Notes under the pieces: generated by a model
What the model was told of the DNA's origin: nothing
The model's input: only the letters and a program-made list of their open reading frames with translations
Database searches by the model: none
From: Bradyrhizobium erythrophlei
Lineage (GTDB): Bacteria; Pseudomonadota; Alphaproteobacteria; Rhizobiales; Xanthobacteraceae
Assembly: GCF_900129505.1 (NCBI RefSeq)
Contig: NZ_LT670818.1
Coordinates: forward strand, 2,852,001 to 2,916,000
Direction of reading: 5' to 3'
Length of the DNA stretch: 64,000 bases
Program-made: the position numbers and the translations under genes
Part shown: piece by piece, positions 7,814 through 16,933 of the stretch
Position numbering within the stretch: position 1 is the stretch's first letter
Layout: every line of letters begins with the position of its first letter

Positions 7814-9061
7814 ATGATCGACGTCACCGCAGCCGACGAGATGTCCGACGATGCCCGCGCCCGCTCCAACGTGCTGCGGCTGGCGGCGGCGCAGGCGCTG
7901 ACCGGCGCCAACTCGGCCGTGATCTTTGCCACCGGCTCGATCGTCGGCGCGACGCTGGCGCCGGATATCTCGCTCGCGACCGTGCCGCTCTCGATGTACG
8001 TGCTGGGGCTAGCCGCCGGCACCTTGCCGACCGGCGCCATCTCGCGCGCCTATGGCCGTCGCACCGCGTTCATCATCGGCACCGGCTGCGGCGTAGCGAC
8101 CGGCCTGCTCGGGGCGTTCGCCATTCTTCACGCATCATTTGCGCTGTTCTGCTGTGCGACCTTTCTCGGCGGACTCTATGGCTCGGTGTCGCAGTCCTAT
8201 CGCTTCGCTGCCGCCGATGGCGCCAGCGCCGCGTTCCGTCCCAAGGCGGTGTCGTGGGTGATGGCCGGCGGCGTGTTCGCCGGCGTGCTCGGACCGCAGC
8301 TCGTGCAGTGGACCATGGACATCTGGCCACCATATCTGTTCGCCTTCTCCTTCGTCGTGCAGGCGGGGGTCGCGCTGGTGGCGATGGCGGTGCTCTGGGG
8401 CGTCGATGCGCCGAAGCCAGCGCCGTCGGATCTTCACGGCGGCCGGCCGCTGTTCGAGATCGTGCGGCAGCCGCGCTTCATCGCGGCCGCGATCTGTGGC
8501 GTCGTTTCCTATCCAATGATGAATCTGGTGATGACGTCGGCGCCGCTGGCGATGAAGATCTGCGGGCTTTCCGTCAGCGATTCCAATTTCGGCATCCAGT
8601 GGCATATCGTGGCGATGTACGGGCCGAGTTTTTTCACAGGCTCGCTGATCGCGCGGTTCGGCGCGCCGAAGGTGGTCGCGACCGGCCTGTTGCTCGAGGC
8701 GGCCGCCGCGACCATTGGCCTTTCCGACATCACCGCGCTGCATTTCTGGGCTACCCTGATCGTGCTCGGGATGGGCTGGAACCTCGGCTTCGTCGGTGCT
8801 TCCGCGCTGGTGCTGGAGACGCACCGGCCGCAGGAGCGCAACAAGGTCCAGGCTTTCAACGATTTCCTGGTGTTCGGCATGATGGCGATCGGCTCGTTCT
8901 CCTCCGGGCAGCTGCTGGCGAATTTCGGCTGGTCGGCGGTCAACATGGTGGTGTATCCGCCGGTGCTGCTGGGGCTGACGGTGCTGGCCTTTGCGTCTTT
9001 CGCCCGGCGGCGCCGGGTGAGGTTGCAGACGCTGTCCGAATTTCCCGATCCGAGCATCTGA
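7814..9061 (+). CDS. MFS transporter
   Basis: The 415-residue protein has about 12 hydrophobic segments and MFS features: a loop 2-3 motif in SRAYGRRTAFIIGTG and a central cytoplasmic loop near residues 190-215 (APKPAPSDLHGG). The substrate is not evident. The closest style is the uncharacterised drug/solute transporters common in Bradyrhizobium. A SnoaL-like gene follows 30 bases downstream and is probably in the same transcript. Confidence 0.82.
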   Translation: MIDVTAADEMSDDARARSNVLRLAAAQALTGANSAVIFATGSIVGATLAPDISLATVPLSMYVLGLAAGTLPTGAISRAYGRRTAFIIGTGCGVATGLLGAFAILHASFALFCCATFLGGLYGSVSQSYRFAAADGASAAFRPKAVSWVMAGGVFAGVLGPQLVQWTMDIWPPYLFAFSFVVQAGVALVAMAVLWGVDAPKPAPSDLHGGRPLFEIVRQPRFIAAAICGVVSYPMMNLVMTSAPLAMKICGLSVSDSNFGIQWHIVAMYGPSFFTGSLIARFGAPKVVATGLLLEAAAATIGLSDITALHFWATLIVLGMGWNLGFVGASALVLETHRPQERNKVQAFNDFLVFGMMAIGSFSSGQLLANFGWSAVNMVVYPPVLLGLTVLAFASFARRRRVRLQTLSEFPDPSI

Positions 9062-9091
9062 TCGGATCGGCCCCTGAGCCATGGAGGATTC

Positions 9092-9454
9092 ATGCCGACG
9101 CGCGAACGCCTGAATGAATTTATCGCGGTCGTTGAGTCCGGCGATCACGCCGGCGCCATCGAGCGCTATTACACCGAGGATTCCAGCATGCAGGAAAACG
9201 CCGCAGCCCCACGCCTCGGCCGCGACGTGCTGGTCGCCCATGAGCGGGCCGTGCTGGCGCGCATGTCGCAGGTCTATTCCAAGGCGATGTCCTCGGTTGT
9301 CGAGGGCGACCGCGTCACCATCCACTGGAACTTCGAATTGACCGACAAAACCGGACAAGTGCGCCGGTTCGACGAGGTGGCACTGCAGGAGTGGCGCGGC
9401 GACAGGATCTTTCGCGAGCGGTTTTTCTACGATCCGTCGACGGTGAAGGCCTGA
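9092..9454 (+). CDS. SnoaL-like / NTF2-fold protein
   Basis: The 120-residue protein has the pattern of SnoaL-like polyketide-cyclase or NTF2 folds: an N-terminal helix (RLNEFIAVVESGDHAGAIERYYTEDSSM) followed by strands ending in WRGDRIFRERFFYD. Members bind small molecules or act as isomerases or hydratases; no catalytic assignment is possible. GGAGGATTC before the ATG is a good ribosome-binding site. It follows the MFS gene closely. Confidence 0.75.
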   Translation: MPTRERLNEFIAVVESGDHAGAIERYYTEDSSMQENAAAPRLGRDVLVAHERAVLARMSQVYSKAMSSVVEGDRVTIHWNFELTDKTGQVRRFDEVALQEWRGDRIFRERFFYDPSTVKA

Positions 9455-9518
9455 CGACGATGGCTTGACACTTCGACGTGACTCGAAGCATCACGCCTGC
9501 GCTTCTGCTAACTATTAT

Positions 9519-9637
9519 CGTCATGGCCGGGCAAAAGCGCGAAGCGCGTCTTCGCGCTAGATGCCCCGGCCATCCACGTCTCAAGCTCCCATCGAGAAGA
9601 AAGAACGTGGATGCCTGACACAAGGCCGGGCATGACG
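9519..9637. repeat. palindromic repeat (CGTCATGGCCGGG family)
   Basis: The ends CGTCATGGCCGGGC and GCCGGGCATGACG are inverted repeats, with internal hairpins (GCGCGAAGCGCG; CCACGT and ACGTGG). The same family occurs inside the ABC ATPase gene at 37939-38030. It overlaps possible upstream starts of the next gene, which argues that these are not used. Confidence 0.8.
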
Positions 9638-9661
9638 GCGCAAAGACCAGAGAGACGAACC

Positions 9662-10888
9662 TTGGACGCGTCCAATCATGCCGCGATCGACGAAACCTCT
9701 GCCCGTTACGACGGCTGGCGGATCGTCGCGGTGTGCTTTTTGGTGGCGACCTTCGGCTGGGGGCTCGGATTCTACGGCCAGAGCGTCTATCTCGCCGAGC
9801 TGCATCGCCTGCACGGTTGGCCGGCCTCGCTGATCTCCTCGGGCACGACGTTCTTCTACCTGTTCGGCGCAGTGCTGGTCGCCTTTGTCAGCGAGGCAAT
9901 GCGGGCGCTCGGCCCGCGCAACTGCCTGCTGGCCGGTATCTGTGCGATGGCGGCGGCCGCCGTGATGATGGGGCAGGTGGATTCGCCCTGGCAGCTTTAT
10001 CTTGCAAACGGGCTGTTGGCATTCGGCTGGGCCGGCACCAGCCTTGGCGTCATCACCAATACGCTCGGTCTCTGGTTCGACAGGAAGCGCGGCATGGCGA
10101 TCAGCCTCGCGCTCAACGGCGCCAGTTTTGGCGGCATCGTCGGCGTGCCGCTGCTGGTGATCGCAATCGGGCATTTCGGGTTTCCCGGCGCCATGATCGC
10201 GGCGGCGACTGCGATGCTGGTATCGCTGATTCCGGTGATCCTGATCTTTGTCGGGCGGCCGCCCCAGCTTGCGAGCCTCGCCGCGGGATCGCCGGCCGCC
10301 GAGGCGCCTTCCGCCGCGCGCATCCGCGCACAGGCGTTGCGCGACCTCGGATTCCTGACGGTGTCGATCGCGTTCGCGCTGGTGCTGTTCGCGCAGGTCG
10401 GCTTCATCGTCCATCTGATTTCGTTTCTCGATCCGCTGATCGGCCGAAACAGCGCCGCGACCGCGGTGGCGCTGTTGACGGCGATGGCGGTGGTCGGGCG
10501 GGTGCTGTTCTCGACCGTGATCGACCGGCTCAACCAGCGGCTGGCCTCGGCGATCTCGTTTGCAAGCCAGGCGCTGGCGCTCGTCATCATCATCAACTCG
10601 CGCAACGACGTCGTGCTGATCGCGGCGTGCGCGCTGTTCGGATTTTCGGTTGGCAATCTGATCACGCTTCCGTCGCTGATCGTGCAGCGCGAGTTCGATC
10701 CGCGTTCGTTCGGCGTGCTGATCAGCCTGATCACGGCGATCAACCAGGTCACCTATGCGTTCGGCCCGGGTGTCATCGGGCTATTGCGCGATGCGTCGGG
10801 AAGTTATGCGCTGCCGTTCTACGGCTGCATCGGGCTGCAACTGATGGCGGCAGTGTTGATCATGGTGCGGGGGCCGAAAGGCGTGTAG
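9662..10888 (+). CDS. MFS transporter (monocarboxylate/oxalate-formate antiporter type)
   Basis: The protein has about 12 membrane segments. GWGLGFYGQSVYL in helix 1 and LWFDRKRGMAISLALNGASFGG in the loop 4-5 region are typical of the oxalate/formate and monocarboxylate branch of the MFS. I prefer the TTG at 9662 (about 408 residues, GAGACGAA upstream) because the ATGs at 9611 and 9632 lie in a palindromic repeat; the true start is uncertain. The TAG stop itself lies within the next repeat. The substrate is unknown. Confidence 0.8.
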   Translation: MDASNHAAIDETSARYDGWRIVAVCFLVATFGWGLGFYGQSVYLAELHRLHGWPASLISSGTTFFYLFGAVLVAFVSEAMRALGPRNCLLAGICAMAAAAVMMGQVDSPWQLYLANGLLAFGWAGTSLGVITNTLGLWFDRKRGMAISLALNGASFGGIVGVPLLVIAIGHFGFPGAMIAAATAMLVSLIPVILIFVGRPPQLASLAAGSPAAEAPSAARIRAQALRDLGFLTVSIAFALVLFAQVGFIVHLISFLDPLIGRNSAATAVALLTAMAVVGRVLFSTVIDRLNQRLASAISFASQALALVIIINSRNDVVLIAACALFGFSVGNLITLPSLIVQREFDPRSFGVLISLITAINQVTYAFGPGVIGLLRDASGSYALPFYGCIGLQLMAAVLIMVRGPKGV

Positions 10889-10999
10889 CCCGGTTGGAGC
10901 CAACGGGTCGGCGCGAAGCGCCGCCCGATGACAGGCTCCGCGCAATCCGGGGCCGGTCCTTCGTTCATCCCGGATTTTGCTTCGCTCCATCCGGGCTAC
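10885..10999. repeat. palindromic repeat (GTAGCCCGG family)
   Basis: The termini GTAGCCCGG (10885-10893) and CCGGGCTAC are exact inverted repeats, with internal GGCGCGAAGCGCC and ATCCGGG/CCCGGAT arms. The upstream MFS stop codon lies inside the first arm. It lies between convergent genes and may act as a transcription end. Confidence 0.75.
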
Positions 11000-11003
11000 G
11001 ATT

Positions 11004-11498
11004 CTACGCTACTCGCTGCCGCAGCAGATCCTCGAGATCGAGCCGGCGGGTAAACATCGCCAGCGATCCGTCGTCCTTGCGTGGCCATTGCTCTTTCGGC
11101 CGGTCCCAGTACAGCTCGACGCCGTTCTCGTCGGGGTCGCGCAGATAAAGCGCCTCGCTGACGCCGTGGTCGCTGGCGCCGTCGAGCGGAATGCCGGCCT
11201 GGATCAGCCGGTGCAGCGCGTCGGCCAGCGCGGGCCGCGTCGGATAAACGATCGCGGTGTGAAACAGCCCCGTGGTTCCCGGCGGCGGCGGATGGCCGCC
11301 TTTGCTTTCCCAGGTGTTGAGCCCGATGTGATGGTGATAGCCGCCGGCCGAAATGAACGCCGCGCCGGAGCTCAGCCGCTGCGTCACCTCGAAACCGAGC
11401 ACGCCGCAGTAGAACCCCAGCGCGCGATCGAGATCGGCCACCTTGAGATGAACATGCCCGATCCGGGTGCCGGCGATGATGGGTGGGTTGTCGGGCAT
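11004..11498 (-). CDS. VOC-family (glyoxalase/ring-cleavage dioxygenase-like) protein
   Basis: The protein is 164 residues from the ATG at 11498, which has GGAGAAACATC before it. It has the paired beta-alpha-beta-beta-beta modules of the vicinal oxygen chelate fold: GHVHLKVADLDRALGFYCGVLGFEV, then AGGYHHHIGLNTW, HTAIVYP and the terminal RDPDENGVELYWDRP. The possible metal ligands are the early His, the HHH cluster and the Glu of GVELYW. It resembles CatE-type proteins; the substrate is unknown. Confidence 0.85.
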   Translation of the reverse strand: MPDNPPIIAGTRIGHVHLKVADLDRALGFYCGVLGFEVTQRLSSGAAFISAGGYHHHIGLNTWESKGGHPPPPGTTGLFHTAIVYPTRPALADALHRLIQAGIPLDGASDHGVSEALYLRDPDENGVELYWDRPKEQWPRKDDGSLAMFTRRLDLEDLLRQRVA

Positions 11499-11526
11499 GA
11501 TGTTTCTCCGCTTGGGCTTCTTCACC

Positions 11527-11675
11527 TCGCCCGCTTGCGGGGAGAGGTCGGATTTTAAGCGTAGCTTAAAATCCGGGTGAAGGGGTACCGGTCTGTCGTG
11601 AGGCTCAACTTGTTGAGAGAGCCCCTCACCCCAGCCCTCTCCCCGTGAAGAACGGGGAGAGGGAGAAGTCCGCAG
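11527..11675. repeat. rhizobial repeat (CTCTCCCCG / CGGGGAGAG family), copy 1
   Basis: It contains GCGGGGAGAGGTCGGATTTTAAGC, GTAGCTTAAAATCCGGGTGAAGG and a distal CCCTCACCCCAGCCCTCTCCCC with GGGGAGAGGGAG. The arms pair as nested hairpins. A second, diverged copy lies at 25731-25931. Confidence 0.8.
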
Positions 11676-11681
11676 CGGCGT

Positions 11682-12227
11682 TCACGCCAGCTCGGAAATC
11701 TCTCCGGCCGGCAGATCGAATTCGAACGTATTTAGTGTCATCGACACCATGGTGTAATAGCCGCACAGTCCGATGATCTCGACCAGTCCGCGCTCGGTGA
11801 GCACTTTCACAGCCTCGTCGTACAATGTCTTCGCAATTCCGTGGCCCTCATGCAGCGATTTTGAGACATCGTAGATCATCTGGCCCGTCGGATCGTCGAA
11901 GCGCGGCGCGCGGCGGTCCCTGATGTCGTCGATGATCTTCGGATCTAATCCGCCTTTCAGCGCCAGCCGCTTGTGGGCGTACCATTCATAGTGCGAGGTC
12001 CAGTGCCGCGCGGTGACGAGAATGGCGATCTCCGACAGTTTGGCCGGAAAGATCGTGTCGAAGCGCAGCACGGCGCCGAGGCGGGTGGCGTGGCGCGCCA
12101 TCTCCGGGCTGTTGAGCCAGGCCATCATCGGCGGCGGCGGAGCGCCGCGCTTGCCCGCGATCGACTCGTCGTAGGTTTGTTTCTGGTCCTCGTTCATTTC
12201 GCCAGGCGAAAGCAACTTCAGCCGCAT
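11682..12227 (-). CDS. carboxymuconolactone decarboxylase-family protein
   Basis: The product is 181 residues from the ATG at 12227, preceded by AGAGGAAACAG. It has the all-helical AhpD/CMD core: FPAKLSEIAILVTARHWTSHYEWYAHKRLALKGGL. The usual CxxC of AhpD peroxidases is absent, so it fits the decarboxylase-like branch with an E-W-x-x-H centre. It may act on a ring-cleavage intermediate or a peroxide; the substrate is unknown. It is divergent from the acyl-CoA dehydrogenase pair. Confidence 0.82.
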   Translation of the reverse strand: MRLKLLSPGEMNEDQKQTYDESIAGKRGAPPPPMMAWLNSPEMARHATRLGAVLRFDTIFPAKLSEIAILVTARHWTSHYEWYAHKRLALKGGLDPKIIDDIRDRRAPRFDDPTGQMIYDVSKSLHEGHGIAKTLYDEAVKVLTERGLVEIIGLCGYYTMVSMTLNTFEFDLPAGEISELA

Positions 12228-12414
12228 CTCTGTTTCCTCTTGTTTTTCAATCATTATCGACTTTGCGAATACACCCGATCAAGGGTCATTGCCACCGCCG
12301 CGGCTGCATGGGCTCAAGCAGAGACATATTGAATTCCGCAATGCGATGGCTAAGGTCGATCCGGAAATCACGCATCAATCGCCGGGTAACCGGCTGTACT
12401 CCCAGGAAACGCCG

Positions 12415-13599
12415 ATGTCCGATCTGGAAACATTTCGCAGCGAAACCCGCGCATGGCTGGAGGCCAATTGCCCGCCGGAGATGCGGCGGCCGATGGCCTC
12501 GGAAGCGGACACCTTCTGGGGCGGCCGCAATACAAAATTCTCCTCGGAGCCGCAGCGCGTCTGGTTCGAGCGGATGCGCGACAAGGGCTGGACCGTGCCG
12601 CACTGGCCGAAGGAATATGGCGGCGGCGGCCTCGATCCGGAACAGACAAAGATCGTGCGGCAGGAGATGGCCGCGATCGGGGCGCGGCAGCCCCTGACCT
12701 CGTTCGGCATTTCCATGCTCGGGCCGGCGCTGTTGAAATACGGCACCGAGGCGCAGAAGAAAGAGCACCTGCCGAAGATCACCGCCGGATTGATTCGCTG
12801 GTGCCAGGGCTATTCCGAACCGAATGCCGGATCCGACCTCGCTTCGCTGCAGACCCGCGCCGAAAGCGACGGCGACGATTTTGTCATTACCGGTCAGAAA
12901 ATCTGGACCTCCTACGCCAATTACGCCGACTGGATTTTTTGTCTGGTCCGCACCGACGCGTCCGCGAAAAAGCACGACGGCATCAGTTTCATCCTGTTCG
13001 ACATGACCTCGAAGGGCGTCTCGACCAAGCCGATCCTACTGATCTCCGGCTACTCTCCGTTCTGCGAGACCTTCTTCGACAATGTGCGGGTGCCGAAATC
13101 CCATGTGGTCGGCACCGTCAATCGCGGCTGGGATGTCGCCAAATATCTGCTGCAGCACGAGCGCGCGATGATCTCCGGCATGGGCGAGCGCGGCGTCGGC
13201 CGGCCGCTCGGGCAGGTCGCCGCCGACTCCGTTGGCACCGACCTGCAGGGCCGACTGGAAGATCCCATCCTGCGCGGCCAGATCGCGAGTTTCGAGATCG
13301 ACGAAGCGGCGCTGGCCTGCGCCGCCGAGCGCGCGGTCGACCTCGCCAAGGCAGGTCAGGCGCATCCGGCGTTTACCTCGGCGATGAAATATTACGGCAC
13401 AGAGCTCAACAAGCGCCGCTACGAGATCCTGATGTCGGCGGGCGGCATCGACGCGCTGGAATGGGAAAGCGAGCGCTCCAGGGGCGGTGCGAGGCCGCGC
13501 GCGTGGCTGCGCACCAAGGCCAACTCGATCGAGGGCGGCACCTCCGAGGTGATGCTCGGCATCGTGGCGAAACGAATCCTCGATCTGCCGGGGGCTTGA
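12415..13599 (+). CDS. acyl-CoA dehydrogenase (large-subunit type, pimeloyl-CoA dehydrogenase-like)
   Basis: The product is 394 residues from the ATG at 12415 (GGAAACGCCG upstream). It has an N-terminal helical domain, the FAD-binding middle segment with WCQGYSEPNAGSDLAS and ITGQKIWTSYA, and the C-terminal helical domain ending IEGGTSEVMLGIVAKRIL. This is the acyl-CoA dehydrogenase fold, which introduces a 2,3 double bond into acyl-CoA with FAD. The second dehydrogenase 160 bases downstream suggests the heteromeric large/small arrangement of pimeloyl-CoA dehydrogenase PimC/PimD. The chain type is inferred. Confidence 0.88.
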   Translation: MSDLETFRSETRAWLEANCPPEMRRPMASEADTFWGGRNTKFSSEPQRVWFERMRDKGWTVPHWPKEYGGGGLDPEQTKIVRQEMAAIGARQPLTSFGISMLGPALLKYGTEAQKKEHLPKITAGLIRWCQGYSEPNAGSDLASLQTRAESDGDDFVITGQKIWTSYANYADWIFCLVRTDASAKKHDGISFILFDMTSKGVSTKPILLISGYSPFCETFFDNVRVPKSHVVGTVNRGWDVAKYLLQHERAMISGMGERGVGRPLGQVAADSVGTDLQGRLEDPILRGQIASFEIDEAALACAAERAVDLAKAGQAHPAFTSAMKYYGTELNKRRYEILMSAGGIDALEWESERSRGGARPRAWLRTKANSIEGGTSEVMLGIVAKRILDLPGA

Positions 13600-13610
13600 G
13601 GCTCCCGCGC

Positions 13611-13711
13611 CGTCATTCCGGGGCGCGCGAAGCGCGAACCTCAGATGTGCAATTGCACATCGGGGAATCTCGAGGTTCCGGGTTCGACGCTTGGCGTCGC
13701 CCCGGAACGAC
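13611..13711. repeat. palindromic repeat (CGTCATTCCGGGG family)
   Basis: The ends CGTCATTCCGGGG and CCCCGGAACGAC are inverted repeats. Inner hairpins are GCGCGCGAAGCGCG and the perfect GATGTGCAATTGCACATC. It lies in the gap between the two acyl-CoA dehydrogenase genes and would be co-transcribed. Confidence 0.8.
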
Positions 13712-13759
13712 AACTTCAAATTACTTCGTTCCAAACGTCTCTGACTCGGAAAACCACAA

Positions 13760-14899
13760 ATGGCCCTCGTCCTCACCGAAGAACAATCCATGCTGCGCGA
13801 CAGCGCGCGCGGTCTCATCAGCGACAAGGCGCCGGTGTCGCATCTGCGGCAGCTGCGCGATACCAAGGACGCAAGCGGGTTTTCCCGCGAACTCTGGAAG
13901 ACCTTCGCCGAGATGGGATTTTCCGGCCTGCTGGTGCCGGAGGAATTCGGCGGCTCAGGACTCGGCTGTGTCGAAGCCGGCGTGGTGATGGAGGAAATCG
14001 GCCGCACCTTGATGCCGTCGCCGTTTCTCTCGACCGCCGTGCTGGCGGCGTCCGCGCTGGCGCGCGGCGGCAATGCCGCGCAGAAAACCGAGCACCTGCC
14101 CAAAATCGTCGACGGTTCGCTGCTTGCCGCACTCGCGATCGACGAAGGGGCAAAACATCGCCCCTTGCACACAACCATGCAGGCAGTGCGGTCCGGCAAT
14201 GGTTTTAGGCTGAACGGCGACAAGGCGTTTGTGGTCGACGGGCACACGGCTGGTCTCGTCATCGTCGCGGCCCGCAGTGCGGGCGCTGCCGGCGAGCGCA
14301 ACGGATTGACGCTGTTCCTGGTGGATCCCAGGACAAAGGGCGTCGAGACCGAACGCACCGCGATGGTGGACTCGCACAACGCGGCGCGAATAAAATTCGA
14401 TGATGTCGAGGTCAACGCCGATGGCGTGCTCGGCGAGGTCGACCAGGGGTTTGCGCTGCTGGAAGGCGTGCTCAATATCGGCCGCGGCGCGGTCGCCTCC
14501 GAAATGGTGGGTCTATCCGAGGAAGTGTTCGGACGCACCGTCAGGTACCTGAAGGAGCGCAAGCAGTTCGGCAAACTGATCGGCGAATTCCAGGCGCTGC
14601 AGCACCGCGCCGCCCAGCTCTATATCGACATCGAGATCACCCGCGCCGCGGTGCTGAAGGCCCTGCAGACGCTGGATGCCGATTTTGCCAATGCTGGCGC
14701 GGCGGTCGCGGTCGCGAAGGCGCGCGCGGGAACGACGGCGACGCTGGCCGTCCAGGAAGGCGTGCAGATGCACGGCGGCATGGGCATGACCGACCAGTTC
14801 GACATCGGCTTCTTCATGAAGCGCGCGAGGGTGTGCCAGGAACTGTTCGGCGATGCCAATTTCCACGCCGATCAGCTGGCGCGGATGAAGAGCTATTGA
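13760..14899 (+). CDS. acyl-CoA dehydrogenase (small-subunit type)
   Basis: The 379-residue protein has the acyl-CoA dehydrogenase fold: N-terminal EEQSMLRDSARGLI, middle domain with LNGDKAFVVDG, and C-terminal RKQFGKLIGEFQALQHR and GGMGMTDQFDIG. The middle-domain S/T motif normally found before the FAD-contacting loop is weaker than in its neighbour, as expected for a partner subunit. It probably forms a complex with the preceding enzyme for dicarboxyl-, branched- or aromatic-side-chain acyl-CoA. Confidence 0.87.
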   Translation: MALVLTEEQSMLRDSARGLISDKAPVSHLRQLRDTKDASGFSRELWKTFAEMGFSGLLVPEEFGGSGLGCVEAGVVMEEIGRTLMPSPFLSTAVLAASALARGGNAAQKTEHLPKIVDGSLLAALAIDEGAKHRPLHTTMQAVRSGNGFRLNGDKAFVVDGHTAGLVIVAARSAGAAGERNGLTLFLVDPRTKGVETERTAMVDSHNAARIKFDDVEVNADGVLGEVDQGFALLEGVLNIGRGAVASEMVGLSEEVFGRTVRYLKERKQFGKLIGEFQALQHRAAQLYIDIEITRAAVLKALQTLDADFANAGAAVAVAKARAGTTATLAVQEGVQMHGGMGMTDQFDIGFFMKRARVCQELFGDANFHADQLARMKSY

Positions 14900-14934
14900 G
14901 AACGGATTTACCGACGACGGCTCATAATAACAGG

Positions 14935-15039
14935 TCGTCATCGCCCGGCTTGACCGGGCGACCCAGTACGCCGCGGCCTCTCGATATTACTACACCGGCT
15001 CTGGAATACTGGGTCACCCGCTTTCGCGGGTGACGACGA
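14935..15039. repeat. palindromic repeat (TCGTCATCGCCCGG family)
   Basis: The outer arms are TCGTCATCGCCCGG and the GGGTGACGACGA end. Internal pairs are CCCGGCTTGACCGGG, GACCCAGTA/TACTGGGTC and CACCCGCTTTCGCGGGTG. It lies between convergent genes and would form strong hairpins on either transcript. Confidence 0.8.
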
Positions 15040-15077
15040 GTTTGGTGTGGCGGGCTTACGGGTTTCGCTCTGAAACC

Positions 15078-16115
15078 CTACCGTATCGGCGGCGCGTACT
15101 GGATGCCGCCGGCGCTCCAGAGCTGGTTGAGGCCGCGCGGAATCTTGAGCTTTGATCCGGCCCCGACATTGCGCTCGTAGACTTCGCCGTAATTGCCGAC
15201 ATGGCGGATGATGCGCACGGCCCAGTCCTTGGTGAGGCCGAGATCCTCGCCATAGGTGCCTTCGGTGCCGACCAGCCGCATCACGTCGGGTTTCTTCGAC
15301 TTCAGCGCCTCGTCGATGTTCTTCGAGTTGACGCCGAGTTCCTCGGCGTTGATCATCGCGTACAAGGTCCACTTCACCAGCATCATCCAGTCGTCGTCGC
15401 GCTGCCGCACCACCGGCGCCAGCGGCTCCTTGGAGATGACGTCGGCCAAAATGACGTGGTCGTCGGGCTTTGCCAGGTTCAGCCGCAGCGCATAGAGCTG
15501 GGAGACGTCGGCGGTGAACGTGTCGCACTGGCCGGAATCATAGGCCTTGATGACATCCTCCAGCTTGGCGAATTTCTTCTCCTCGTACTTCATGTTGTTG
15601 GCGCGAAAGTAGTCGGCGAGGTTGAGCTGCGTGGTGGTTTCCGCCTGCACGCAGACCTTGCTGCCGTTCAGCTCCAGCGCGGAATCGATGTTGCGCGCCC
15701 GCGGCAGCATGAAGCCTTCGCCGTCATAATAGGCGACCGCTGGAAAATAGAGATCGTAATTAATCTCGCGCGCCATGCTCCAGGTCGAGTTGCGCGACAG
15801 GATATCGACCTTGCGGTTCTGCAGTTCCTTGAAGCGCTCGCTGGCCTCCAGCGGAACGAACTTTGCCTTGGTCGGATCGTCGAAGATGGCCGCAGCAACC
15901 GCGCGGCAGAAGTCGACGTCGAAGCCGGTCCAGTTGCCCTTGTCGTCGGGAATCGAGAAGCCGGGCAGCCCCTTGTTGACGCCGCACAGGACCTCGCCGC
16001 GCCGTTGCGTGCGTTTCAGCGTCCGCGTGTCGTATCGTTCATAGGTGATGGCGACGGCCGCGACGACGACGGCGACCGCCAGCCCGATCAGGAGCCCGCC
16101 TCGGAATGTCCGCAT
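15078..16115 (-). CDS. polar amino-acid ABC transporter substrate-binding protein (AapJ/BztA-like)
   Basis: The product is 345 residues from the ATG at 16115 (GAAAG upstream). A membrane-spanning N-terminus (GGLLIGLAVAVVVAAVAITY) acts as signal or anchor, followed by the family-3 binding-protein fold: LCGVNKGLPGFS, GFDVDFCRAVAAAIFDD, LSRNSTWSMARE and CVQAETTTQLNLADYF. These match general L-amino-acid binding proteins of Aap/Bzt systems. No permease or ATPase gene is adjacent, so it is an orphan or serves a distant transporter. It lies 58 bases downstream of the transpeptidase gene. Confidence 0.88.
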   Translation of the reverse strand: MRTFRGGLLIGLAVAVVVAAVAITYERYDTRTLKRTQRRGEVLCGVNKGLPGFSIPDDKGNWTGFDVDFCRAVAAAIFDDPTKAKFVPLEASERFKELQNRKVDILSRNSTWSMAREINYDLYFPAVAYYDGEGFMLPRARNIDSALELNGSKVCVQAETTTQLNLADYFRANNMKYEEKKFAKLEDVIKAYDSGQCDTFTADVSQLYALRLNLAKPDDHVILADVISKEPLAPVVRQRDDDWMMLVKWTLYAMINAEELGVNSKNIDEALKSKKPDVMRLVGTEGTYGEDLGLTKDWAVRIIRHVGNYGEVYERNVGAGSKLKIPRGLNQLWSAGGIQYAPPIR

Positions 16116-16173
16116 GTTATTTTCTTTCGCAATAATCGGAAAAATGGATCGGCGGTGAGGGCAGGCGCCGCGA

Positions 16174-16767
16174 TTACAAGGCCGGTTCCTGCCGTACGAT
16201 GACCTTGGTGCCGACGGGAACGCGATCGTAGAGATCGGCGACGTCGGCATTGACCAATCGGAAGCAGCCGGACGAGACCTTGGTGCCGATCGTGTCCGGC
16301 CGGTTGGTGCCGTGGATGCGGTAGACCGTGGTGCCGAGATACATCGCGCGTGCGCCAAGCGGATTGCCCGGCCCGCCGGCCATGAAGCGCGGCAGATAGG
16401 GCTGGCGCGCGATCATCTCAGGCGGCGGTGTCCAGTCCGGCCACTCCGCCTTGCGCGTGATGCTCAAAAGCCCCTGCCACTGGAAGCCGTCGCGGCCGAC
16501 GCCGATGCCGTAGCGGATCGCCCGGCCGCCCGGCTGGATCAGATAGAGATGACGCTCCGCGGTCGAGATGATGATGGTCCCCGGCGCCTCGCTGGAGCGG
16601 TAGTACACGACCTGCTTGCGGTATTCCGGATCGAGCTCGACGGAGTCATCGGGCAGCAATCCCGGTTGGTCGCCGACATCGGGCTGCTGGGCATAACCAT
16701 GCGAGACCGACAGCATCAGGCCTATGGCCGCAACCATCATCCAGATCAGGTGCCGAAATCTTGTCAT
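16174..16767 (-). CDS. L,D-transpeptidase (YkuD/ErfK family)
   Basis: The 197-residue exported protein has a Sec signal (residues 7-26, cleavage near GYAQ) and a YkuD domain with the catalytic motif HGTNRPDTIGTKVSSGCFRL: His, Ser and nucleophile Cys. The family forms 3-3 peptidoglycan cross-links or anchors proteins to peptidoglycan in the periplasm. The short single-domain form, with an RYGIGVGRDGFQWQG segment, is the usual rhizobial type, many of which exist per genome. Confidence 0.93.
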   Translation of the reverse strand: MTRFRHLIWMMVAAIGLMLSVSHGYAQQPDVGDQPGLLPDDSVELDPEYRKQVVYYRSSEAPGTIIISTAERHLYLIQPGGRAIRYGIGVGRDGFQWQGLLSITRKAEWPDWTPPPEMIARQPYLPRFMAGGPGNPLGARAMYLGTTVYRIHGTNRPDTIGTKVSSGCFRLVNADVADLYDRVPVGTKVIVRQEPAL

Positions 16768-16933
16768 TCAGGGGACTCCCGGTCGCGCGGTGGTTGAAGC
16801 TGCCCGGCGCGCATCATCGTTTCGCAAGACCATTGGAACCATCAAATCCCAGGGACGGCGCAATGGCAAGCAAGCCGGATATGCCGCTGGAATAGCTGCG
16901 ATTTTGGCGACGCCGGGCTGTGTCCCAAATGCC

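Noticed and set aside
11527..11675. Possible CRISPR-like array because of repeated CTCTCCCC units
   Set aside because: The units form nested inverted arms of one dispersed repeat. There are no regularly spaced direct repeats with unique spacers here or anywhere in the window.
12453..13988. 511-codon frame overlapping both acyl-CoA dehydrogenases
   Set aside because: It is an out-of-frame reading of the first dehydrogenase that runs through the repeat. The true frames have all conserved motifs.
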